DNA from: Durusdinium trenchii | Lineage: Eukaryota; Sar; Dinophyceae; Suessiales; Symbiodiniaceae | Length of the DNA: 64,000 bases | Assembly: GCA_963970005.1 (NCBI GenBank) | Contig: CAXAMN010001170.1 | Location: forward strand, 157,181 to 221,180 | Reading direction: 5' to 3' | Shown here: positions 10,755 through 22,380 of the stretch, one piece after another | Layout: every line of letters starts with the position of its first letter | Position numbering within the stretch: position 1 is the first letter of the stretch | Made by a program: the position numbers and the translations under genes | Notes under the pieces: model-generated | Database searches by the model: none | Told to the model about the DNA's origin: nothing | Seen by the model: the letters and a program-made list of their open reading frames with translations, nothing else

Positions 10755-11486
10755 ATGGCAAAAGCTCCGAAGACCAACGACGAAACTCATCATCTCCGGT
10801 CACCGTTGTCGGAGGAAGAGATCGGGGTATGCACCGGACTACTCCACCGAGCAGCTCGTTTTGGCCAGACGGCCCAAGTCCTGAAGCGAGTGTCAGAGTG
10901 GACACAGATCCGACCAGATCTCAAGTCCAGTGTGGTGGCGGCCTCGTATATGGTGGAAGCTGCAGGTGCCGCTATGTCGGATGCCTCCAAGCGTCGCCTT
11001 GACTTTGACGAAGCCTCCAATGCCACCAACCCGTGGGAATTCGTCGCCACGAATGAGCCATCCGGATCTACTGCCGGCCCCTTGGCCTTCGAGTTGGAAA
11101 AGACCCAAGAAGGGTATGTTGGGGGGAAGAAGGAATTGTTTCCTGTAGCCACCACAAGTGCCACGGATCCCAAAATTCCACTTCCTGATGGAATTGTTTC
11201 GATTGAGCAGTGGGGCAAAACAATTTGCCGCATGGATAAAGTGAAATCGGAAAGTCTGACCTATGATCAGATGGTATACCGAGCTCGCACCAATTCGAAA
11301 GCAAGCGAAGACATGCGCTAATACCTCCATTTCATCTTGTCCAAATACCGGACAAAAGGTGAGATTCCAACCAAGGTGACGAAAGCGATTGACCTTGCCA
11401 TGTTTTTGGAGAAAGTAAAGTGGGTGAAACCTGATTATGAAGGTCTTGAAGAGAAGTATGGATTCACCCGCGAACTGCAGACCTAG
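10755..11486 (+). CDS. Extra 3' ORF of element A, unknown function, in-frame stop
   Basis: An ATG at 10755 (MAKAPKTNDE) opens 188 codons to TAA 11319-11321. The same frame then continues open and protein-like to TAG 11486, so the original protein was probably about 243 residues. It lies about 270 bp after RNase H and 42 bp before the 3' LTR, where some retroelements carry env-like or accessory genes. I see no signal peptide, membrane segment or known motif. It is helical and charged, with the segments GLLHRAARFGQTAQVLKRV and KAIDLAMFLEKVKWVKPDYE. Resemblance to a Gag or capsid-like helical domain is possible but unproven. Confidence 0.55.
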
Positions 11487-11527
11487 AAGGTCGAGACTGC
11501 TGGATCAAATGCCGCGCCATGAGGGCG

Positions 11528-11756
11528 TGTGAAAGTGTGCATCCATGTCGGACATGTCATGTTTGCATAAGGTTGATGGCGGCCCTTTGATCCTTTCCGG
11601 CCCAAGGGCCCTTGAGCTTGTTCGTACCGAACGCTAGGCTGCGCCACATGGAAAAGCGCCGTTGATCGCTGTGTTGTCGATTCGTGATCCCCATTTGCTT
11701 GAGGATACCCACACATTGGTTGACATTGTGTTCCCATCTCCGCTTACCATTTTACA
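11528..11756 (+). repeat. 3' LTR of element A
   Basis: Identical by eye to 3069-3297. The bases just upstream (ATGAGGGCG) are only a weak polypurine tract. Confidence 0.95.
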
Positions 11757-11761
11757 AATAT

Positions 11762-13080
11762 GGTCCAAGCTATGATTGATCTTCTGCCACTTGAGAAGAG
11801 TGGTGAGCAAAGGGACGGAGGAGGGAGGGATGAGATGGGATGAGAGAAGACTGGAGGAAGGAAGGACAAACGAAAGAAAGGAAGAACAACCAAAGCAATC
11901 AGGAAACTTGCCTGAGGCTGACTTCACTTGCCAAAGCATAGTTGGCCATGGCCCCGGTGCAGCATCCAGCCTCAAGAATAGCCAAGAGCTTGACACTGCT
12001 TCAAACACTCCTTCAAGCCAGGCAATTGAAGCAACTAGAAGACAAAGAATGCTGTTTACGTTTGCGTCCGGTCTGGCAGTCTGGCAATGAGAAAATGCTT
12101 GAAGCAATGTTGATCCCGATTGCTTCACAACAGTTTTCTCTCCCGGCCTCGGTTGCAAAGCTCGGCGAGACATCCGTGACAGCAGCTGTAGGCCATGTCT
12201 CCATGGAGCCTCGTTTCACTCAATCCCAATACCGAAATACCGAGACACCAAGAACAATATTGAAGGTGCAAGGAAAAACCATAACATTAAAGAACAAACT
12301 CCTTGTCAGATTATGTTTGTTCAGCACTGCCATACTACCATCCACTGTATCATCTGGACTCAAAGCTCTTCACGTCTTTAACTCTGGCCTGCAATCCCTG
12401 GGCTGAAACACGTCGTCGAACAATGCTCTCGAGAAGTAATGCTGCCTGACATACAGATTCTTGCGTCAGACTCTTTCAGTCTTGCACCGCCCATCTCAGT
12501 TTCAAGTTTCAGGAGAGAAAAGTAGACCACATGTTTAACAATGCTTCATGTTTCTCATGCTTCTTTGTGTAGACCGTTATTCCTTCTCTTCTTTCCTTAG
12601 CACAACAAGCCACACCGAACTTCTCTATTGCATTGATGTGTCCAGCTGCCCCAACGCGATCAAACACCCGACCACGTAGACATACTGAAACTCTTTGTTG
12701 CCTGGTTCTTACCCAGGTGTCTTGTTTTGGCTGCTTTTGGACATAGCACCAATGTTTGCCACCCGTGTTGTCACAAGGCATGACAACCCATGCCTCGCGA
12801 AAAAGCGGGAATATACCGTCTTGCCAGTTTATATATATATATACAGTATTATATACAGGACATTTTATGGAACAAGCATAAAACATACCCAGGAACTAAG
12901 AAGACTTGGGTTTGTTTGCTATATCCCCCCAGCACACCTGGTGTATCTCTTGCTTGGAGATGGCATTGAGTTGCTTCCGTTGCCAGCTGTCTGGCAGAAC
13001 CCAATGGCTGTGTCACGACCTGCCTGGCCCTGCCTGCTGCCATGGGCCGGCTTTCAACGTCACATCACCTTGCGCAACAC
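11762..13080. other. Intergenic, nothing recognised
   Basis: Contains the filled target site of element A, purine-rich stretches (11800-11900) and a short TA run near 12830. No reading frame here resembles a known protein. Confidence 0.5.
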
Positions 13081-13087
13081 AGGTGCC

Positions 13088-13148
13088 TCTTAGGTGGAGG
13101 CCATCGCCATTGGGTTGGAGGCGATATCGCTATTAGGTTGGAGGCCAT
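13088..13148. repeat. Short word-repeat cluster (GTTGGAGGCCATCGC type)
   Basis: Three diverged copies of the word AGGTTGGAGGCCATCGCTAT, the reverse complement of GTAGCGATGGCCTCCAACCT. Confidence 0.7.
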
Positions 13149-13910
13149 TGACAACACGGGTGTCTCGGATCAACTGATCGATCTGAATGCAAGACGCGCG
13201 CTGTCCGCTCAGGCTCCAGATCGAACGCAACTATAGTTGGAGCAGGGTCTGCGTTGGGCTGAACTTCTCGTATGGTTCTTGGCATGGACAGTTTGATGCA
13301 TACAGTCAGCAACAATTTGGAATTGCTCTGCGCTATCTTCGCAGCTTGTTTTTTTGTGCTGGGGGCGTGCACTTCGTGTCGATGTGCTTTCATTGGCAAT
13401 GAGGCGTCAGTTGAGCTTTGACAGGGCAACAAATGACAACAAAATAATATACTATGAAGCTCCTGAAGATTCTAGAGGTGAGGTTTTGGGTCACAAGTGT
13501 GATAGCCGAAACAGTTGCACAAAGAGTGCCTTTCCACGCAGGCGTCAATGAATATATGCTGATATATGATATGTAAGGTCTACAAGGGCAAAACGGCTGA
13601 TGTCACTTCTTTTGCGGGTGCCAGTTTCTCAACATCCAGGCCCCAGAAGGCATCCTTTCCCTTTCCTGTTTCATCCATATTCATCCATAGCATGGCGGGG
13701 TGAGATTTTTGATCACTTTGGTGACATGGGTTAGACGGTTAGATGTTTAAAACGGTTGGCATGGCAGTGGCAGCAGCCCACTTGGCCCAAATGAAAGCAA
13801 CTTCTGCGATTTCAAGCGGAAATTCAACAAGCGGCCTCGTGGTTGCCAAACTGAAACTCGTCACCACGCAGAGTTCTTTTTTGGGGGGTTGGGGTGCACG
13901 TGTGCACGAC

Positions 13911-14260
13911 ACACGCTTAGTCACAGGGTTTGCAGTTTCCATAATCCACAGTGAAATGGATGAGGGAACGGAAAGGCGCGAAGTCGGCTTAACTGAGATG
14001 TTGAACAATGTTGGCACGTTAGCACTTTACTGAATACTTAGCAGATAAAAGGGAAGGTTTAGGGGAATAGCATGAGAACCGCCACCAGAAACACGCGCAA
14101 AAGGAGAACAGCTTGTGCAACAGTTCAGCAGGTACGTTTGCAGCCCTCCCCTGGCTTCTTCGTTGGCCATCCGCCACTGGGCAGGGGGATGGCCCCTGTT
14201 AACCAAGAACTCTTAGAACTCTTAGAAGCAGAGTGTGGCACACACAAAACGCCGATTATC
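13911..14260. repeat. Diverged direct duplication, copy 1
   Basis: Shares with 15003-15290, in the same order: CTTAGTCACAGGGTTTGCAG, GGCGCGAAGTCGGCTTAACT, GTTCAGCAGGTACGTTTGCA, TCTTCGTTGGCCATCCGCCA and AGAACTCTTAGA. Small indels separate the blocks. No coding potential recognised. Confidence 0.85.
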
Positions 14261-14616
14261 GGCTTGAAGCAAAACGGATCGCTTTGCCTTTCAACACAAC
14301 GGTTGCACTCTGCTGCGGTGTGCCCTTAATGAACCTGACTAGGTACCTGAAAAGCCTTAGAAAAAATAGAGCGAAAAAGTGACTACTTGCACTTGACTAC
14401 TTAGCTGTGAAAAAGAAAGAGAAGAACCTCATTACAGACCTAAACGCCTCTAGCAGAAAGGCAAACCTAGAAAGAGAAACGAGCAGGCAAGAGAGAAAGA
14501 ACAAAACAAAGCCCGAGGGGCAGGGAAACGAGCCTCAAGAACCACCTAACGAGCCTGAAAGAAAACCTAGAAAACGAAGAATGCGTAAGAGAGAAAAAAG
14601 AGGGGGGGGCAGGGAG

Positions 14617-14646
14617 GGTGTGTGTGTGTGTGTCCATGTGTGTGTC
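14617..14646. repeat. (TG)n microsatellite
   Basis: TG dinucleotide run, interrupted once. Confidence 0.9.
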
Positions 14647-15002
14647 TAGTTACTGAATACTTAGCAGCCGTTAATTACGTGCAATAGTTAAGGAGCGGGA
14701 CTTTAGTCTTAGACCGCCCGGGTAGAGTAGACCAGAACAGGGGCAACAGAAGGAAAGGCACCGATACACAAGTGTGTCGGATACCATTTCCTTGTGCGGG
14801 GGTTCATTCTCCTTAAGCCCGGCGGCATTTAGTCCGTGAGCCCGGCGGCATATGGTTCAGTTGACTCATGGATGAAACAAAACAAACCAAACCATAATCC
14901 ACGAACTCAAGACGCTGAGCCAATTTGTGACCCACGATGGCTTCGGCGCCTCTCTTGCGAGAGGATCACACTGTGTACCCAGTGGGAAAACACAGCGATA
15001 CA

Positions 15003-15298
15003 CACTTAGTCACAGGGTTTGCAGTTTCCATAGTCCACGGAACGGAAAGGCGCAAAGTCGGCTTAACTGAAATGTTGAACATTGTTGGCGCGTTAGCACT
15101 TTACTGAATACTTATGAGAAACAAACGGAAAGGAGAACAGCGTGTGCAACAGTTCAGCAGGTACGTTTGCAGCCCCAATTTAGTGGCCTCTTCGTTGGCC
15201 ATCCGCCACTGGGCAGGGGGATGGCCCGCTGCTTTGCAAAAATCAAGAACTCTTAGAGCTCTTAGAAACAGAGTGTGACACACACACACACACACACA
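15003..15298. repeat. Diverged direct duplication, copy 2, ending in (CA)n
   Basis: Second copy of the 13911-14260 sequence about 1.1 kb downstream, same orientation, followed at about 15278-15298 by a CA microsatellite. In copy 1 the matching place has only a few CA units. Confidence 0.85.
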
Positions 15299-15398
15299 TG
15301 CGCACGATCTGCGGTGCTTGCCGAGGCGCCGTGCTGGAGCATCAATGCATGAGGCCAGCAAAGGGCACGTTCCAAAGAAATCACGACACTGCGTCGAG

Positions 15399-15626
15399 TT
15401 ACCTCGACCAATAATGCATGCTGACGGAATTGCCAAGATCTTCAATCTTCATTAGGTAGCCTTCAGTGCCCTCCCATTGGGTCGCCATGTATGGTTCCCG
15501 GCTTCTGGCCTGGTCAATGGGTAGATTGACCAACTTCATGGTTTTCAGAGCGCCTAGGCTGATGTCGCAGCCCAATACGGGGCACACCAAGGGTACATAC
15601 ATGTACATACCATCATTATCACCCAC
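15399..15626 (-). CDS. Small protein-like ORF, unrecognised
   Basis: 75 codons from ATG 15626 to a stop at 15399, with balanced composition (CPVLGCDISLGALKTMKLVN, then REPYMATQWEGTEGYLMKIE), unlike the low-complexity frames around it. It could be one exon of a larger gene; no family recognised and no flanking exons found. Confidence 0.25.
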   Translation of the reverse strand: MGDNDGMYMYVPLVCPVLGCDISLGALKTMKLVNLPIDQARSREPYMATQWEGTEGYLMKIEDLGNSVSMHYWSR

Positions 15627-15644
15627 TACACCAATTCAATTCAA

Positions 15645-15696
15645 GCGCTCTCCCTCTCTCTCTCTCTCTTTTTCTTTTTTCCTCTCTCTCTCTCTG
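15645..15696. repeat. CT-rich microsatellite
   Basis: Two (CT)n runs separated by a T-rich spacer, followed by TCTAGCTAG-type short repeats to about 15722. Confidence 0.9.
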
Positions 15697-16854
15697 CAGA
15701 GTCTAGCTAGTCTAGTCTAGCTGCCTTACATCAATTCAAGGTGTCAAAAAAAACTTGTGGCGAGAGGCTCAGAGCTTGGCACCAGGCATTGCACAGAGTG
15801 AAACTCCAAGAGATGTGGTCCATTTTGACAGACTCAGAAACTCGCTTGTGTCATGGGAGGATGAAGGACAACATTTGGAAGCAACTGAGAACCGGTGCCA
15901 CAATTCTGCTGAGAAACGACCCTGGAATATCCTGAGTTGATGGTTGAAGCGGTCGCTACGGGTTGACGCGCTCGTAGCAAGTGCAACAAGCGTTAACAAT
16001 TAGCCGTCCAGCGGCATACATGTTCCAGGTAAACATCTACCCCGTGAGAAAGCGCGATGTCCCCACTTATTTTGGTGTACGCACATGATGTATTGTCGTG
16101 AGGTGCTTGGCCACCGACTGGGTGAAATATAGTATCAGTGAACATTAATGATGTTCACGCTCTAGGTATTGACCCGCCTGCCAGCAAGGCTCACAACAGC
16201 TTTTACGCCAGGACACTCCGCAGAAATTCTATTGCTGCATGCCACTGCCTTTGGTGCTGGAAAACCCGTTTGGTTCCGTAGACTTGTTTCACCGCCCGCC
16301 AGTTGAGAATGTAAGAATGCTTCGAGAACACATGGTACTGGTACTGCCATGTACTGCAAAAGATGGCATCTATCTGAATCTACAGTATCTCTTGTATTGT
16401 CCCCTTTGACACTTTGCTTCGGCAGCACAAACATTTTTCAAAGACAGAACCCGAAAGCTGCTACAAGCCACTCTAGGGAGAGAGTCAGCTTGTGCTTAGG
16501 GGGCACAAGAATGTATGTGAAAACACTCCGACAGGTTTGCTTCCCTGTTTCGAATGTCTTGCTCAGGACTCCAATTCCTCACTGACGTGCCAGGCCACAA
16601 TTTTGCAGATATTGCTCCTGCAAGAAGCTGGCGCCCCTTGTGGCGCGAGTCTTCGGCAATTAGCAAAGCATCTGTGGTGGCCAAAGCTGCTGCCCAGGCC
16701 GGCGTCTTAGGGGCCACTAAGGACAAAAAACTGGCCGACTCCTGCGACCAATTGGGACAGGACTCTGCATGAGACCTATGAACTGGTTGCGCTTGATTTG
16801 TGTTTCTTTACTGGTACTATCCTTTCACTGGTGCCTACACCAAGCCTACTTTCT

Positions 16855-17345
16855 GCCTACGGGCTCACAGTTTTGGCCTACACGCAGGTCGAAGTTAGGA
16901 TAGGTTGCCTACGCGGCCTAGGCGCGTGGAACTTTTGTTTATCACTGAATGGTTTTGCCTGCGCGGCTACAGTTTTGGAAGCTTTGCGCTGTTTTAGTCT
17001 ATTGTTTTGCAAGGCGTTGGGTTTCTTCTTAGCCATGGCGAAAGGCCTACTAACGACAAAGGCAGGCCATATGGACGAAGAAGCGTTCCAAACCTTCACT
17101 TAGCCATGTCTGGCGCAAAAATCTTCCCGCACCAGTTTTCGCCTACGCCTACCCTACTTTTCGCCCACGCGACGCTTACGCCTACTGCATGTTGGTTTTG
17201 CCAATATCTTGCCCGCTCCTATCCAGGTAGCGTTTGAAATATCCTTTGTGAGTCTTCTTGACTGGGAAATGCGTCGCCCACGCGGCTGCTGCCACACAAA
17301 ACATTAAAAAACATGCCTACGCCAGCCTACGCCCCCAAGCAGGAT
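16855..17345. repeat. Dispersed GCCTACGC-type degenerate repeats
   Basis: GCCTACG/GCCTACA/CCCACGCG octamers recur at irregular spacing (for example 16904, 17142-17180, 17275, 17318-17340). Frames through them are not protein-like; this looks like an eroded simple repeat. Confidence 0.5.
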
Positions 17346-17625
17346 GCCTACACCCAACCATTTGCAGGTCAACCCACCTGAGAAGGGAGGGGGCGAAAGC
17401 CAGCCTCTGGCTTAGGGGGTGCTCTCAGGGTAGGCCGGGCAAAGGCTTGGCGTGCAAGAGGAAGTGATGGGGTAACATCGGGCAAAGATTAATTTCATGA
17501 GGCGAAGTTGACATCGCATCCACACTGATAGGGGGTAGAAATGGAAAGTAGAAGACATACAGTGAGCAGAGACGGCGGTGGGGGTTCATGTGCGAGGCAA
17601 TGGGTAGGGTAGGAGATATGCTACG

Positions 17626-17975
17626 GATAAAGAAGGGCACCCCTAAGCTATTCAGAACCTTCCGTCTCCAACGCTTGCCCGCTGCAGTCTCTTCTCTCTC
17701 CTGCCCCCAACCCCGCCACATAGGGAGTGCCCTCTTCAGTCCGGTTCTCTTGCAGGCCCTCAACGGATGGCATCATGCACCCCGTGTGGGGTTCCCTTTT
17801 CAGTCCAGCAGCTGGAACTTGCCACGAATAAAAAAGGGCACCCCTAAGCTATTCAGGACCTTCCGCCTCCAACGCTTGCCCGCTGCAATCTCTTCTCTCA
17901 CCTGCCACCAACAGCCCCCCCAATTCACGTGAACTCCCACAGCATAGGGAGTGCCCTCTTCAGTCCGACAGCAAC
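17626..17975. repeat. Tandem duplication of about 200 bp
   Basis: AAGGGCACCCCTAAGCTATT...CTTGCCCGCTGCA at 17630-17700 recurs at about 17830-17900, and AGGGAGTGCCCTCTTCAGTC at about 17722 recurs at about 17945. Copies are roughly 90-95% alike by eye. Confidence 0.85.
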
Positions 17976-18270
17976 GCTCAGCTTAGCCGCAACTTGAATC
18001 TGTTCTCTTTCCATGGCCTCCTGAGCCCCTTGTCATGCTGATGATGCACTCCTCGCTGTCAATTACATCACCGGCACCACAACACCCCTCCCCCACCAGG
18101 CTCCGGGTTCACCTCTCCGGAATTGGCCACCACGCAACCACCCCCCCACACCCCCTTTACTCACTTCAGCCCTACCGGCTGGCTTTCGTGATAAAAAACC
18201 TCTGCTCACTTGGAGTATCCATGCCGTTAGAACCTGCCCACCTCTTCCCTGTTCAGCAATTTGTTGCTTC

Positions 18271-18990
18271 TCACAAATTGAACAATGTGTCCTGCTGCAG
18301 CGAAAAGCAATGCATTGCTTGAAAAAGCTGCAGGGCTGCTTGCCAAGCAAGGCACTTTGCACTCAGGCTGATCGCCGCATTCCAGGTGATACGGTCAGCA
18401 ATCACTTGGCCTAAATGCACAGAATACTCTAACAATACAAGGTTTCTGTGGCTTTCTGAGCTCCCTTGTAGCCACACCGCGTTCTCAATTCTGAATTGAA
18501 AGGCTTTCCGGCACAAGAACCCTCCCAAAGGGACCTTCTTTACAACGTGAACGTTTTTATGCATCAAGACGCCTGATAAAAGCCAAGCAAAACATAATCT
18601 CCAAGGAAGTCCGCTTATCACAGTGCTTTCTGCAACAGCTGAACGTACAACTTGGCTCTGCATCATCTCCTGAAAGGACTCGAGCAACTGCAAACCAAAC
18701 ACAAACCGAGCAAAATGAAACGTGTTCTTTCAGGCCTCCAGAAAGTGAACGCTTCGGAGCCACACCCTGGGCGAGTTTGGAGATTAACATCAGCATGCAG
18801 CGTTTTTGGAGATTGCTTAGCGCAAACCTGCCATCCGACTTAGGTGCCAACGGACTTGCTCGAAGGGCCAGCAACGCTGAGTTGAAGCATCGCTCATCTG
18901 TTTTCACCAGGTTGCTTTGTAGTTTCTGAAACGTACCTCGTCGCATACCGGGTCTCCTACAAACAAAACACTGCGGGTTGGCTGTGGGTA
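18271..18990 (-). pseudogene. PPR-protein-like remnant
   Basis: PPR proteins bind organellar RNA through 35-residue helix pairs. Here the minus strand gives a recognisable C-terminal repeat (ITWNAAISLSAKCLAWQAAL, then QLFQAMHCFSLQQDTLFN) and an upstream fragment (LESFQEMMQSQVVRSAVAES). These match the dinoflagellate PPR pattern of N-A-I-S plus W-AL-L-M plus D-F-N. The frame closes right after LFN and no neighbouring repeat stays in frame, so this is either a decayed copy or exons of a gene whose introns I could not place. Confidence 0.4.
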
Positions 18991-19003
18991 CAATGAATTG
19001 CAT

Positions 19004-21190
19004 GACTGATACTGCATGTGGCTGTCCTTGTTTTCTTGGTTCACCTTCCTAAATGCTTATGCGCCCAACTACAGCGGGCGAGAAATGGGAAATGAGAACG
19101 AAACAGTTACTGTACATGTTCGTGCGCTTACTACATTAAAACTGTATGAATTTCAAATGCATGTGTGTGTGCTCGAGAATCATCCTATACAGTTTTAACC
19201 TTGCTAGTTAAAGAGATACGTATCAAAAGTTGTGCATGCGTGTTGGCAGACTTAGTCACTGGACCGCGTCACGTTTACGCAATTGTACTAATTGTACTCT
19301 CCAGTATCTAGAATCTAGTTATATATCATTATATATATCGTACTTATAAGTTTGCTGGCGCCACGTATACGTTCAACATCGTTCAACATTGTTCCTGTAC
19401 CAAGTGAAACGTGTCGAACATATGAGCGGAACATGTCACACTTGCAAAGTTTAGGAAGCACGTGTTTGTAGGTGTTGGAAGTCATGAAATCCCGATGCGT
19501 CGCTGCAGGGCAAATGTTCGCAGCAGGTTCCTCCTGCTTTGTGAAGCAGGTGGTGGTTTTGCAGGTGAAGCGTGTGATTTTGGAGTATATAATTTATGTT
19601 TGTTGTTGTCCGTGGGTTTGAAGAAAAAACTATGATGCTTGCAAATGAATGTCATGAAACCACCACGCATCTGCTGAAACAGGTCGGTCCATGGACATGA
19701 CATAAAAACCTTGGCGCGCATGACTGTTCAAACAGTTGCAGGACAATCGCGTCTCCACCAGAACAGGATTCTCGGCAACTGCGCGCGTGGATCCAAGGGG
19801 TACATTCTTGGAAGACATGGAGTTTGCGCCAGCTTTGGTCTCAGCAGTGGCCTTTGAGGCCACCAGCCAATTGCGGCTGGAGTTCAGCCAGCTCGTGGCT
19901 GATTGCCAGCAAACCTACGAGCTTTCGGCGCGCGGATGCCACACAAATTTTGCACGATGCTTTCAAGATGGTGCCCCGCACAGCAACCAACAAGTTACAG
20001 CAGCAGGCAGGCTTAGCAAGGTTGAAGCTGGTGTCATGTGGGAAATCGTGCTCGGCTGGTTTACGAACATCTTCCCGCAACTGCCTGGTATCATGCAACA
20101 AGTCGGGAACGCCTTGCTCAGGAGAGGCAAGCATCTTCTTTCCGTTGACACGCCACGCCGAATGTGCACAGTGGGACATTTTGCGCACAAATGATGTAGG
20201 GGTAGCGTGGCGCATGTCGAATGGAGAAAACGTGTGGATTTCAAGTCTTGTCGTGACATTGAACCATGAACATGCTTCATACCACGCATGTTTCGTGACT
20301 AGCTTCACGCATCATGATTGTTGCGTGGTAAGACCAAATGGTGGCATTGTCCCCGTTGGCCTTTGCAAGCAAAGAAACAATGCACATTGGAGTCATTGCG
20401 CGCAAATGACAAATGAGATCTAACACTCGGGCCACTTGTAAACTTGCAAGACGTGGGTGTGTTTCACTTTGCAAAAGGGCCCCAAAACTATTTCCTTACA
20501 GTTGTCGACATTTTTGACAGGCATGCCATGGTCTCAGCCTCATGAGCTGCCAGTGTTGGGTCGTCTGTCCTACGTGTCCAGTGCTTGGTTAGGAGGCGTT
20601 TCGAAAGAGCTGAAGCAGATGGCTTGATTTCGGAAGACAGTCCTGTATCCAGCCAGACCTTCAAGCGGGCCGCCATTGAAGCAGCATCACCGCTGAGTGT
20701 GCCCTGTTGACGGTGGTGATAGAGAGCCGCGAGCCAGCCAGGCAGCAGCTGCTGCGCCTGCCGCGAAAACTGCATTTCGAAGTAAAACAGCTCCGACCCC
20801 TTGCACCTGTCACGAAAAGTCGAAATTGAAACACCAAAACACGAGCTTTCCCCTGTGCCTGCCACGAAAAGTGACCACCATGTGCGAAAATGCGCGCGGC
20901 ACGCAGTCGTTAGAAGCACCCGCCCGGGGCACCCAGACTGTGTGAGCCTGCGCAGTCGAAGTGCACATAAGACACAGGTGAAAGCCCTAGTTACAATGGA
21001 GGGACGATGATCCGACCATGATCCGAGAATGACGCGAGTTCATTCCGCAACTGTCGTTCCGCAGAGCTAGCCATGCCAGGTTCGGAACCACCCTTTGTAT
21101 TAAAAAATGCTGCATTTCGTGCCTCCGCTATCTCTCGAACATGCATTTTGTACAAGACTTCCTTCCAAAATGCATGTTGAAGAGCTGACC
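19004..21190. other. Intergenic, nothing recognised
   Basis: Several overlapping frames of 100-200 codons occur on both strands between 19736 and 20919, but none shows motifs and they shadow each other. An AT-rich TATATAT block lies at about 19315-19345. Confidence 0.4.
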
Positions 21191-21204
21191 AGAGCTAAAG
21201 CTGA

Positions 21205-21548
21205 GTAGTAGAGGAGGAGGAGGAGTAGTAGTAGTAGTAGTAGTAGAAGTAGTAGAAGTAGTAAAAGTAGTAGAAGTAGTGGAAGTAGAAGTAGAAGTAG
21301 AAGTAGTCGTAGTAGTAGAAGTAGTAGTAGTAGTAGTAGTATTGATAGTGGTAGTGGTAGTGGTAGTGGTTAGTGGTAGTGGTAGTAGTAGTAGTACTAC
21401 TAGTACTAGTAGTACTAGTGGTGGTGGTGGTAGTAGTAGTGGTGGTGGTAGTAGCAGTGGTGGTGGTGGTAGTAGTAGTAGCAGTAGCAGTAGCAGTAGC
21501 AGTAGGAGTAGTAGTAGTAGTAGTAGTAGTGATAGTGGTACTAAGTAG
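21205..21548. repeat. Long (AGT)n / (GTAGTG)n microsatellite
   Basis: About 340 bp of AGT-phase trinucleotide repeat with GGT, GCA and GAA variants. The open frames here are repeat artefacts. Confidence 0.97.
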
Positions 21549-21624
21549 TAGTGCTAATGATTTGAAAGTCCGCAACACGGAAGTTTTGCACACCAAACTC
21601 CCTTTGATGACTGTGGACAAGAGC

Positions 21625-21625
21625 A

Positions 21626-21665
<40 letters not shown>

Positions 21666-21738
21666 AGAGAGAGAGAAGAGAGAGAGAAGAGAGAGAGTGA
21701 GAGAGAGAGAAGAGAGTGAGAGAGTGAGAGAGTAGGAG
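21625..21738. repeat. (GA)n microsatellite
   Basis: GA dinucleotides with regular AGAAGAGAG interruptions. Confidence 0.97.
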
Positions 21739-21880
21739 GGAGTGAGTGAGTGGGCGCAAGTGAGTTAATGTGAATAAGTTGGTGTGAGTGAGTTGTTGTG
21801 AGTGAGCGAGTTGATATTGCCGAGCGGGAGAGGCGCGAGGAGGACAGCGGGAGGAGAAGTGGGAACAGTTGAAATGACGA

Positions 21881-21996
21881 ACTCATGATCTGTAACAAGA
21901 AGCTACTAGGGGCTCCTGGCCTTACTACTAGGAGCAAGGACGCTACTAGGGGCTCCTGGCCGTACTACTAGGAACAAGAACGCTACTCATGATCTG
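21881..21996. repeat. Word array flanked by a 12-bp direct repeat
   Basis: The array 21893-21984 holds, in reverse orientation, words equivalent to GTAGCTTCTTGTTA, GTAGTAAGGCCAGGAGCCCC and GTAGCGTCCTTGCTCCTA. It sits exactly between two copies of ACTCATGATCTG (21881-21892 and 21985-21996), as expected if the array had inserted with a target-site duplication. Confidence 0.85.
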
Positions 21997-22217
21997 AGGT
22001 GAGTTGTGTGAGATGACCTGTGCTGCACCTGCTCGTTCTGCCTTGTAAGTGCGGCACCTGCCATGCAAAAGCCATTGAGGATACACAAAGTGCCGCACCT
22101 ATCACGCGGAATCACTGCGGCCCAGCGGCGACACAGCGTGCACCTGCTCTTCCTGGTGCTGCGCCTGCCACGCGCCTGCTGTTTAAGGGATGAGATGTGT
22201 GAGAGATGAATTGTGAG

Positions 22218-22307
22218 TGCAAGGTTCAACGCTCCTATTTTCGAGCATAAAAGCGGCTGTCGAGTGTACACTTCTCGTTTTGTGCGTTTCATCCTTTTGG
22301 ACGTGCA
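22218..22307 (-). repeat. 3' LTR of element B (90 bp)
   Basis: Matches 30509-30598 throughout by eye. Preceded on the minus strand by the purine tract AGGGAGGAG (22316-22308), the usual plus-strand primer position. Confidence 0.95.
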
Positions 22308-22380
22308 CTCCTCCCTGGTCGGCAGGTTTTTTCATCTGTCGACCAGCATTCCCAAAAGCGAGCCGTAGGCTCAAACCGCT

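Larger units (their letters stand above)
3069..11756 (+). mobile_element. Complete Ty1/copia-like LTR retrotransposon (element A)
   Basis: Bounded by two 229-bp LTRs that look identical base for base (3069-3297 and 11528-11756), each starting TGTG and ending TACA, and flanked by the perfect 5-bp target duplication AATAT (3064-3068 and 11757-11761). Internal order is primer site, Gag, protease, methyltransferase-like domain, integrase, reverse transcriptase, RNase H, extra 3' ORF. Integrase before reverse transcriptase defines the copia superfamily. Identical LTRs imply recent insertion, yet pol is interrupted by about five frameshifts and one in-frame stop, so the copy as assembled should not be autonomous. 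Confidence 0.95.

Noticed and set aside
21195..21735. Open frames of 89-143 codons over the trinucleotide repeat
   Set aside because: They are translations of simple repeats (poly-Ser/Val/Thr/Tyr), open in several frames on both strands.
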